Position numbers and translations under genes: made by a program. This document shows, piece by piece, positions 33,757 to 43,317 of a stretch of 64,000 nt of DNA. The notes beneath the pieces were generated by a model that worked only from the letters and a program-made list of their open reading frames with translations, searched no databases and had not been told where the DNA came from. Within the stretch, counting starts at the first letter, position 1, and every line of letters begins with the position of its first letter. The DNA comes from Cyathus striatus (lineage: Eukaryota; Basidiomycota; Agaricomycetes; Agaricales; Nidulariaceae): assembly GCA_025738555.1 (NCBI GenBank), contig JAOVFP010000010.1:4661501-4725500 (forward strand), read 5' to 3'.

Positions 33757-34014
33757 TGTCAGATGTAACAAGAGTAGAAAGGGGTTGTTGAGAGAATAGA
33801 GGAGGATAGTGGAGCAAAGACTCAAACACAAACACTGATACAGACACAAGATGGGGAGAAACCTTGTTATCAACTACCAAAGTACAAGAGGTTTTTATAT
33901 ACAGGAAAGCACAGCCATGTAACTAGTAACTGACAGCTGTCAATCTGTCAATCACAGAACTGTCAAGTATGACAAGTGACTGTTAGAAGTGATCTGACAC
34001 TTCTCTGATAACTA
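33757..34014 (-). mobile_element. Truncated LTR-A joined to a 34-bp LTR-B tip
   Basis: A minus-strand LTR-A variant starts TGTCAGATGTAAC at 33757 and stops near 33980 without its outer ~50 bp. It is followed by the first ~34 bp of LTR-B (TGTTAGAAGTGATCTGACAC) at 33981-34014, then by the next LTR-A. Confidence 0.65.
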
Positions 34015-34428
34015 TGTCAGAAGTAACAAGAATAAAGGAGGGTGGTTGAGAGGATAGAGAGTAATAAAGAGCAAGGAAGGTGACAAGGGAGCAAATAACT
34101 CAGACACAAACACTGACACAGACACAAGATGGGGAGGAAACTTGTTTACTACTACCAAGTTACAGAGTGTTTATATATACTGAGGCTGTCTACCAAAGTC
34201 CCAACCAAGGTCCATGTAACTAAGGTAACTGACAGCTGTCAATCTGTCAATCACAGAACTGTCAATCACAGAACTGTCAAGTATGACAGGTGACAAGTGA
34301 CAGCTGTCAAAGAAGCTGTGCAACCCTGAATATCTAACACTCCCACCTTGCACAGCTAGTACAACCAAAACTCCCACCTAATCTAACACAAGTCCATAGA
34401 ATCCAAAGTCCATCAAATCCAAAGTCCA

Positions 34429-35490
34429 TCAAATCACAATAGGGTGGGGAAATCCTTCATTGGTCTCTCCAGAAAAGAACTGTCTAGCAAAAGATGCATT
34501 GAGGTGAGGGGAAGAAGGAGGGGAATTGCTGGGAGAGTGAATGGGTGAAGACAAGAAATGATAAGCAGCATTGGCCTGCTGCATAGATCTGTTGTGAGAA
34601 GAGTTGGACATGATCCAATCCTTGACCTCTTGAGGCATGTCATACATGCACCTAGCAGCAACATGACCAGTTCTTCCACACCTATGGCAAGCCCCTTCAT
34701 TAGTGGGATTGCACCATCTAAAACCCTTGGAGTCCACTAGAGAAGGACTCCCACCTAATCTTGATGATCCTGCATGTCCTTGAAACCTAACACCTTGATG
34801 ACCATGACCAGAACCAGAGTGATCATGACCTGAACCTGTAACACCACTAAATGCTTGTCTTCTCTGAGTAGAAGCAGCAAGACCAGAGATGGAAGAGATG
34901 GAAGTGGAAGTGGGGTCCATATCTGCAGAAGTGGCAGACTTAAGTAAAACCTTCAAATCCTCCAAGGTGACATCATCCTTCCTGGCAAGAATGGCAGTCC
35001 TAATGGAATGAAAGGACTCATCTAGATTCATGAGAATAACATCAACAACTTCAGTGTTGTTGTCAATGGTGCAGCCTAATGCAGAGAGCTTCTTGGAAGC
35101 TGCAATAACAGACTGGATGTAGAAGTCAATGGGCTTGGCAGTGTCATGGTGAACACTGTAAAACTCCTTCCTGTACTGCATCCTAGTACCAACAGTTGAC
35201 TTCTCAAAATGGCCTTTGAGTGTGTCCCAAGCTGCCTTTCCAGATGTGAGATCCTCAATAAGATACTGGTAGTCATCATGGACTTTGCCATAAATATAGG
35301 CCACCAGCTGTTTGTCTAGAGCCTTCCACTTTTTCAATTCAGTGGGATCTTCAGGAGGAGAGTCAGAGGAGACTCCTTCAATGCCTGCACCTAAAAAGAA
35401 CATGTTCATCTTTTTAACCCATAAGTGCCAGTTGTTGGAGGTGAGGATGGGGATATTGGCCATAAGTCCAGCAGCATTGTTGAGAGACAT
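34429..35490 (-). CDS. gag: Gag polyprotein of the LTR-A element (UBN2-type, zinc knuckle)
   Basis: This is an intact frame of 353 codons starting MSLNNAAGLMANIPILTS. The frame is open upstream to 35625, but this ATG matches the start of copy 2. Residues 10-230 correspond to the copia-type gag domain (TSNNWHLWVKKMNMFFLG, AWDTLKGHFEKSTVGTRMQY, VILMNLDESFHSIRTAILAR). Residues of about 285-298 form a CCHC zinc knuckle, CHRCGRTGHVAARC. The protein would form virus-like particles and bind RNA. The stop lies 89 bp before the 3' LTR. Lack of stops suggests recent function, probably in trans with pol from another element. Confidence 0.85.
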   Translation of the reverse strand: MSLNNAAGLMANIPILTSNNWHLWVKKMNMFFLGAGIEGVSSDSPPEDPTELKKWKALDKQLVAYIYGKVHDDYQYLIEDLTSGKAAWDTLKGHFEKSTVGTRMQYRKEFYSVHHDTAKPIDFYIQSVIAASKKLSALGCTIDNNTEVVDVILMNLDESFHSIRTAILARKDDVTLEDLKVLLKSATSADMDPTSTSISSISGLAASTQRRQAFSGVTGSGHDHSGSGHGHQGVRFQGHAGSSRLGGSPSLVDSKGFRWCNPTNEGACHRCGRTGHVAARCMYDMPQEVKDWIMSNSSHNRSMQQANAAYHFLSSPIHSPSNSPPSSPHLNASFARQFFSGETNEGFPHPIVI

Positions 35491-35638
35491 GGTGAATGAT
35501 AAATGAAGGGATAGAGTTGATAATGGGGACAAGTGGTTGAGAATGAACTGTGGGAAAAGTCCCAGACAGCACAAGTATTGTGGTTGAAAAAGGAGGGAAG
35601 TAGCAGTGGTAATATGTTGTGGCAAAGATTAAAAGGCG

Positions 35639-35650
35639 GGGCCCATAACC
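35639..35650 (-). other. Primer-binding site matching initiator tRNA-Met anticodon region
   Basis: The plus strand reads GGGCCCATAACC just outside the 5' LTR of the gag-only element, so the minus-strand transcript is complementary to the anticodon arm of initiator tRNA-Met, whose anticodon CAT lies in CCCATAACC. Priming from a cut initiator tRNA half is known for Drosophila copia and yeast Ty5. The identical 12-mer abuts the 5' LTR of the second copy at 51442-51453. Confidence 0.75.
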
Positions 35651-35977
35651 TGTCAGAAGTAACAAGAATAGAGGGGGTGGATGGAGAGAGAATAGAGAAT
35701 AATAGAAAGCAAGGAAGGTGATAAGGGAGCATATAACTCAGACACAAACACTGACACAGACACAAGATGGGGAGGAAACTTGTTGACTACTACCAAGTTA
35801 CAGAGTGTTTATATATACTGAGGCTGTCTACCAAAGTCCCAACCAAGGTCCATGTAACTAAGGTAACTGACAGCTGTCAATCTGTCAATCACATATCTGT
35901 CAATCACAGAACTGTCAAGTATGACAGGTGACAAGTGACAGCTGTCAAAGAAGCTGTGCAACCCTGAATATCTAACA

Positions 35978-38900
35978 GAGGCAATCATAAACAATCATTG
36001 ATCCTTACTAATTGAATATTAGTATGAATGGAGAGACAATCATAAACAATCATTGATTTTTTCTAATTGAATATTATTATTGTATGGATGGTGAGGCGAT
36101 TATAAACAATCATTGATTTTTACTAATTGCATATTAGTATGAATGGAGAGGCAATCATAAGCAATCATAAGCATTCATTGATGTTTTCTAATCCAATATT
36201 AATATTGAATGGTGGTGAGGCAATCATAAACAATCATTGATTTTTACTAATTGAATATTAGTATGGATGGTTAGGCAATCATAAGCAATCAATGATAACT
36301 ACTAATTGAATATTGCTGTTGTATGGATTTGTCACATTTCCTTAATTGTCACAATTGTGACACTTCCCATGTGTCACACATCTTCCTGCACATCACACAT
36401 CTTCCTGCACATCACATATTTCCCACACGTCACATTAGTCACATATATTCCTGTGTGTCATGTTCGTCTTGTGCATCATAATTGTTACATATATTCCCAC
36501 ACTTCATATTAGTCACACATGTCACGCTTTTTATGCATGTCACAATTGTCACATATATTCCAGTGCTTAATGTTAGTCACGCACGTCACATTTTCCTCAT
36601 GCATGACGATTGTTACACATTTCCCATGCGTCACATATTTCACGCACGTCACACGTGTCACATTCATCACACTTTTAGCGCTTGTCACACTTTTCACATT
36701 CTTACATTTGTCATGCTTTGAAATCTTGCCTTTCTTGGGTATTAATCTTTTGATTAACATTACATGTCCTATGTGTGTCATTACATTTCTCACAGCATTA
36801 CATTTGTTATGCTTTGTAAGTATAACACTTGTCATGCTCTTAGTGTAGGTGGCAAATTGAAAACTATATTAATAGATGGATACTCAGCAATAGTATGTGT
36901 ATGAACCACTTCCTGATGCTGTCTGTGTAGTTACCTGATTCATTCTGCCAGTAGTCATATGCTTATCACAAAGATTAAGCCATGCATGTACATGGATAAG
37001 CAACATTTATCAGAGACATCAACACATACAGCAGTATAGAAGTGAACCTGATTGTAATGGAAGAAGTTTCTGAGTTGAAGGAAATTCTAAGACAAAGAAT
37101 TTGTGAGTTGATAGTGCATCCATATATCCACAGGTACTAATAAGGGAAAGTCACCTGTGTTTAATGAAGGTAATGTACTGTACTTATATAGGTACAGAAC
37201 AATGGTAGTGAGCTGAGTATCAAAAAGAGAAATAAGCCCCATTCTATGGTATAGGCAATTTGCCTGCTCTACATTGTGACACAATATCAGTAAGAGTGGA
37301 GATAGTTTACATTACTGTTAGATATTCTGGGTTGCACAGCTTCTTTGACAGCTGTCACTTGTCACCTGTCATACTTGACAGTTCTGTGATTGACAGATAC
37401 TTGATTGACAGATATGTGATTGACAGATTGACAGCTGTCAGTTACCTTAGTTACAGGACTTTAGTTGGACTTTGGTAGACTTACTCAGTATATAAACACT
37501 CTGTAACTTGGTAGTTGTAAACAAGTTTCTTCCCCATCTTGTGTCTGTGTCTGTGTTTGTATCTGAGTCTTTGCTCCACTATCACCCTCTTTGCTCTTCA
37601 TTATCCTCTATTCTCTCTCTACCACACTCCTTATTCTTTGTTACTTCTGACAATTACCTCTCTGTATCAATAAAGCAAACTGTCATGTAGTTATATAGAG
37701 TAAGCAGATATGTGACTGAATAATGTGTATTGAAGATATCAGTATAACCAATAGTGATGCAAGAATCATGATCATCTAATGACTGAGATGTGTAAGTTTG
37801 ATGTGATGTAGAGTTACATAGTTCAATACCATTATATCACATCTCTAGTCTTGATTGTAAAATGTCAATGAACTTACATACACACTCTACATTTTTCATT
37901 CTAGTTGCTTCTTACTGTTAGACTTCCATAATTTACTAATTGTAATATCCCATGTGATAACCTTCAATTTAGCAAGAACATATTTGTTTCCTTGCTTTAA
38001 TAATTTATTCTGCAGTTTTGGATACTTGTGTAATGTGAACAATAATATAGATATACAGGTAACCAGACACACATAACTGGCTCAAGTGGTTATATCTTAT
38101 AACAGATAAATGAAGTTGAAATATTCTACATGTCATAATAAGTTCCAGAAACCTTGTGTTCTTATGAAATATGCACAAAATGTGACAAATGAGATGCATA
38201 TTGAGAACATGACAAACTTGACATGTGACTTGCATCAAAACATAATGCAAATGAAAACCATGATAGGGTTATAGTGGATAACAAGTGATATGCTGAGTAT
38301 CCCCCACTTCACATAGTTTCAAATTTAGATATGTTGTCAATATCAAAGGCCAAATTAGAATACTGAGCTGTGAAAATTGTAGCAAATGTAACATGTGAAA
38401 AGAGCATGATGAGTGACACACATAGGATATGTAATGTGAATCAAAAGATTAATACCCAAGAAAGGCAAGATTTCAAAGCATGACAAATGTAAGAATGTGA
38501 AAAGCGTGACGAGCGCTAAAAGTGTGACGAATGTGACGCGCATGACTAACATTAAGCGCGGGAATATATGTGACAATTGTGACATGCATAAAAAGCGTGA
38601 CACATGTGACTAATATAAAGCATGGGAATATATGTAACAATTGTGACGCACAAGACGAACGTGACACACAGGAATATATGTGACTAATGTGACGTGCGGG
38701 AAATATGTGACATGTGGGAAGATATGTCACAATCGTGACAATTGAGGAAATGTGACAAATCCATACAACAGCAATATTCAATTAGTAGTTATCATTGATT
38801 GCTTATGATTGCCTAACCATCCATACTAATATTCAATTAGTAAAATTAATGATTGTTTATGATCACCTCATCATCTATACAATAATAATATTCAATTAGA

Positions 38901-39165
38901 AAAAATCAATGATTGTTTATGATTGTCTCTCCATTCATACTAATATTCAATTAGTAAGGATCAATGATTGTTTATGATCACCTCACCATTCATACAATAA
39001 TAATATTCAATTAGAAAATATCAATGATTGTTTATGATTGCCTCACCACCATTCAATATTAATATTGGATTAGAAAACATCAATGATTGTTTATGATCAC
39101 TTAATACATTCATACAATAGTAATATTGATTTAGAACTTCAATAATTGTTTATGATTCCAATCAA
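35978..39165. mobile_element. Foldback element FB3 with tandem-repeat arms
   Basis: The left arm 35978 to about 36895 and right arm about 38285-39165 are inverted copies around a centre near 37597. The outer third of each arm is about six tandem ~57-bp units with AATCATAAACAATCATTGAT and ACTAATTGAATATTAGTATG. The inner part is TGTGACA/TGTCACA repeats mixed with CACATATATTCC. The 1.4-kb spacer has no recognisable gene and contains a solo LTR-A. Arms made of short tandem repeats are the hallmark of Drosophila FB-type elements. The left tip is probably cut by the neighbouring LTR. Confidence 0.8.
37316..37652 (+). mobile_element. Solo LTR-A in the FB3 spacer, target duplication ATTAC
   Basis: This LTR-A of 337 bp is flanked by ATTAC at 37311-37315 and 37653-37657. 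Its 3' half resembles the variant at 21181 (CTTTGCTCCACTATCACCC). Confidence 0.9.
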
Positions 39166-39479
39166 ATAATGGCTGAGTGAATTTGATTGCTGACAATCAA
39201 ATAGCACTGCTGTTATTTGATCAAAATCACCTACACTTATGGAAAATGAAAGTATTATGTACTTATATTTGTTGCAAATAAGGTAAAATATGCAAAGAAA
39301 ATCAGAATCTGGATTCAGTATGTGTGCAAAGCAGCTCAAAAGTCACATTGAACAGCCAGATGGATTTGTGATTCTCCCATGATTCTGGCCAGCCAGAATC
39401 AAAATAGAATCAAACTCCAAATCCACCTCAAATCAGTCTACTCTGACCCCCCCAGGCCTCTAGTATTTAATTATCAATG

Positions 39480-39690
39480 TGTAGAGAGCTTGTCCTCTAC
39501 AGAGTCTTACGATGCACACAACATACTTCAGACCAGATGTATTCTGTTTATAATGGGGTGCAATAAGTAAGAACTAGAGTCTAAATATATGAGGTGTACA
39601 GTATTTATATAATATAATGTAAATGAAACTAAATAGGTCCAAACACAGCATTACCAAATATTGCCTATTATAGCCAAATGAACCTCTACA
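39480..39690 (-). repeat. 3' LTR of the outer gypsy element
   Basis: This LTR carries the 7-bp terminal inverted repeat TGTAGAG/CTCTACA. It differs from the split 5' LTR mainly at former CpG sites: one copy has CA where the other has TG. Confidence 0.85.
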
Positions 39691-39826
39691 TACCTCCCTA
39701 TGAGACACCAAGAAGGGGTCTGACAGTACCAAAATGAAGATTGAGATAACACGGAAGGTTTACTTCCAAAACATTACAGAAAAGAGACCAAGATCTTCAT
39801 AAGACAGCAGTATGATATGAGTGTGA

Positions 39827-42612
39827 TTAGAAAGGGGAATCTGGAGGAAGTGCTTCAGTCTCATTTGATTGCTGAGGATCATCTGAGGTATCCATAGCTG
39901 TCACTGTTGCTGAGTTGTTAAACTCATAAGTGGTGTTGGGGTTGTTAGACACACACTGGGATAGATGAGATGGTCTGGCAACAGATAGAGATAGCATAGG
40001 AGCAGGGACTGAAGCAGGACAACCATGGAGGCGAGTGAATGTAGAGGGTTCTCCATGCCAAATCCAGCATCCACATTTACTAGACATTTTGCCTTGTACT
40101 GCGCTAACATGAGTGAGTGTATGAATGTGGTGGAGGTCATTCTGGTTGGGATACCACCATCCAGACCATGGTGTGATAGTGTCTGGTTCCCCAAAACAAG
40201 TGATTTGAGCCATATGTTGGTTATCCAATTTCTCATATACTTCAGATCACAACATAGACTGAGAGAAATGTTGGTCAAGGAAATTGAGACTGTACAGATA
40301 TGCATGGTCTATCCAAGAAACAGGGATGCCATTAACGATTAGCATTTCGATTACCTTGTCCATGGTGAGGTTATTTGCACTTAATGGGTGGCAATAGAAT
40401 CAATGAAGAGTCACATCACTCCCCTGTTGGGGTCTATATGGGTCATTGAGATGATTGATATTCCAGGATTCAATGGCTTCCTCATAACAATGAGGAAGTG
40501 CTACCAAATGCATATATTCTCGAAGGAAGACAGCATGCGTCTTATTATCTATGGGTGCTACTGCTTTTTCTAGGCCATATCTGAATGCAGTGTGACAACA
40601 CACATGATAAGCCCTATCAATTGCAAGTCCTATTACTACATTCTGGCTTTCAGGGTAACAATGATGAGCAATGTATTGACAATATGTATCAATCATTAAT
40701 GAGCAATTGTGGGGGGCACCAGCAGTCCTACTCTGTCAGTGGCCTTAAGTGACTGCTGAGTCCATTTGAAGGGAGTAGGTGGTTGTTCAATGAGTGGGTA
40801 CATAGGAGCAAGGATATGAGATGGAGGATTGGACAAATCAAAATGGCCATTACTCAGAACATGGACCATAGTACAATCTTGATCACCAGGCTGAGTGAAG
40901 CTGGTGATCTGACAGAAAACATCAAGCAAATCAAATGCTTGAGAACAAGCATTGGAGCCATAGGACACATACATTAAGGAAACAAGGGTGTCTGCTTGAG
41001 CTGGGTTCATCAGGAATCTCCTCGAGGCAAGCTCATAAAGTGGTGCCTTGACAAAGAAAGTTTCATCTTCCTTTACTTCCTGGACAGACACATCCTCAGC
41101 AAGGGTGCAGGTGAAAGCAGTGTTCGTAAAAGGAGAGACATAGATGCGTGGACCATACATTCCCGAGAGAGAGTTGTCATGTTCCTTTTTTTCTTTTTGT
41201 CCAATTATTAAACCAAATAGTGACGAAATATGTCCAGGACATGTATACCTAGGGTTGGATGACACAACAGCTTTCTCTTTCCCTTTTAGAGACTTAGTAT
41301 GGGGTTCTGGAGAACATGATCCTTCATCTGACATGTCAGAGTTGGCTTCTGGACTATCAATGTCTTTTGACATATCAAAGCATATGTTACATGGAGGACG
41401 GATAGGACTGGGAACATGAAAAGTAACCATGAACTCCCATCTCTTAAGAGGGTCCTCTTCTACAATCACTGGAGTAGAAGGCCATTTAATGTTAGGAAGT
41501 AACTTCTGATGGGGTACTTCCTGACAAGCAGAAGTACCTTCTTTGGGATGTAGTGGCTTAATGACCCTCGATGGATCAATGCTTGCCCTAGATATAGGGT
41601 TAGTGTTCACCTGTTTGGGTGTCAGGGAATCATTGACTGGATGTTCAAGTGCATTCCTCTTGAGTTGCAGTCACCGGCTTTCATCTTGCAACAACTGCTT
41701 CTGTTCCTAGGCATGCTTTTGGCTGGTAGCCAGCTCTGCTCTGAGTTTATTAATGGTGCTCAATAGTGTGTTTACCACAAAGAGCATGTCCTCAGGGACA
41801 TAGTTTGCAGGAGCGCCCTCTTCAGTAAGACAATCAATAAGAGGCTTATTTCTTGTAGGTCCCAGATTATTCTGACTGCTAGAAGAGGGTACTGGGGCTT
41901 GTTCTACAGTAGCAGACAGATTTCCAGCAAGCCTTTCCTGATGTGGTCATGTTCTCAGTCCAGGTCAACAATTGGTAAAGGGTTTGTGCTCTGTAAAAGG
42001 TCTCCCCCTATTGGCTGACGTTCCGCGCCTCCCATTCCCTCCTAAGTACATATCACCAGTTTGCAATCTATTCTCATGAGGGGGAAATGGTGGTTGTGCA
42101 GGATCATAATGTGTTCACAGCAGAGATCAGTGGACTTGGTTATACACATTTCCATACCTTTCTTGATTAGGTTGTATTGGCTCTCCTCTGTTCAACATCC
42201 TGGTGTTCACTGAATACATTCGAGTTTCATCAACCTCTATTGCATCATCATTCCTCATGGACAGTAGTGAAGGAGGTAGATTATTCCCATAAGAATATTG
42301 AGCTTGGTTCCAACGAGGTTCTTGAAGCTAAGGGTTGACATTCTGAGTTGGTGGTGGTCTGTTATCCTGTGTAGAATAACCACTTCCTATGTAATTGTTC
42401 GAATTGTAGCCAATATGAGGATTAGGTACGAAAGTGGGGTCACCAGACATTCCAAAAGATGGTGTAGAGTTAAGATTACTAGGATAACTAATATTATTCT
42501 GGAAACAAGACAATTCAAAAGCAGCTCTATCCCTATCCCCCCCTGTCTCAGAATCCTCATGAGGATTCGAGTTATACTGAGAGCGATAAGAATCATAAGA
42601 CTGAGAAGACAT
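39827..42612 (-). pseudogene. Extra ORF of the outer gypsy, between integrase and 3' LTR
   Basis: A sense-strand coding region of about 900 codons begins MSSQSYDSYRSQYNSNP at 42612, preceded by a pyrimidine-rich tract. The N-terminal ~100 residues are Ser/Asn/Tyr/Pro-rich. A region near 41770-41650 (MLFVVNTLLSTINKLRAELA then EQKQLLQ) looks like a coiled coil. The longest intact piece, 41610-40696, includes PPCNICFDMSKDIDSPEANS and ends at TAA. A one-base shift leads into 40696-40400 (MIDTYCQYIAHHCYPES), and the last part, 40228-39827, ends QQSNETEALPPDSPF. Most stops are TGA at likely arginine sites. I do not recognise the family. It could be an env-position gene, a captured host gene or an accessory gag. 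Confidence 0.6.
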
Positions 42613-42670
42613 AAGAAAAGAAAGCAAAGAAAAAAGGGAGGAAGTAGTAAGGGAGAAAGAAGGAAGAGAA

Positions 42671-43008
42671 TGTCAGAAGTAACAAGAATAAAGGAGGGTG
42701 ATTGAGAGAATAGAGTGTGATAAAGAAGCAAAGAGGGTGATAGTGGAGCAAAGACTCAGACACAAACACAGACACAGACACAAGATGGGGAGGAAACTTG
42801 TTGACTACTACCAAGTTACAGAGTGTTTATATACTGAGGCTGTCTACCAAAGTCCCAACCAAGGTCCATGTAACTAAGGTAACTGACAGCTGTCAATCTG
42901 TCAATCACATATCTGTCAATCAAGGATCTGTCAATCACAGAACTGTCAAGTATGACAGGTGACAAGTGACAGCTGTCAAAGAAGCTGTGCAACCCTGAAT
43001 ATCTAACA
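42671..43008 (-). mobile_element. Solo LTR-A in the outer gypsy, target duplication GAGAA
   Basis: A complete LTR-A lies in minus orientation, flanked by GAGAA at 42666-42670 and 43009-43013. It sits between the pol end and the extra ORF of the outer element. Confidence 0.9.
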
Positions 43009-43317
43009 GAGAAAGGGTGATGTGGATGTAACTCAGATTAAAGTTTAAATGCCATACAAACATCAATATATACAAAGCTAGTCATTCATTGGCCAAATGC
43101 CAATGAAGCTGATTGATGCATGTTACTCTGTGAAGTTCCAAATAAAGCTGCAAGGCTTCCAAATCTTTACAAGCCAATACCGATTCCCAAGTAGTGTCAC
43201 CTTGGGTCTAACGTACTTGAAACTCAACAGTTTTAGGATCGGACCATCAATGTCCAATAATATTGTCAACAAACCATTCATGATTTGGGTCTGTACCAAA
43301 ATCATATGGTTCTGGTT

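Larger units (their letters stand above)
32672..33770 (-). pseudogene. Ty3/gypsy reverse transcriptase fragment
   Basis: On the minus strand, in order, are FMDVYLDNIIVYSNTL at about 33760-33710 (the YxDD catalytic motif changed to YLDN), a segment ending LGHIINDEGIHIDLTRL at 33370-33264, and EFLGAAEYLVDDIDHIHIFM near 32930-32830, followed by the thumb or connection region to about 32680. The frame contains stops. An LTR-B (33372-33654) and an LTR-A (32938-33263) are inserted in it. Confidence 0.8.
34015..35977 (-). mobile_element. Gag-only copia-like retrotransposon with two LTR-A copies (copy 1)
   Basis: The 3' LTR is 34015-34339 and the 5' LTR is 35651-35977. The internal 1.31 kb holds only a gag gene: there is no room for and no trace of protease, integrase or reverse transcriptase. 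A polypurine-like GGTGGGAG abuts the 3' LTR. The primer site next to the 5' LTR matches the anticodon region of initiator tRNA. The 5-bp flanks (AACTA and GAGGC) do not match, so one end has recombined. Confidence 0.85.

Noticed and set aside
36482..36848. Open frames rich in His, Val and Thr in the foldback arms
   Set aside because: They are translations of the TGTCACA repeats; similar frames appear in both strands and in both arms.
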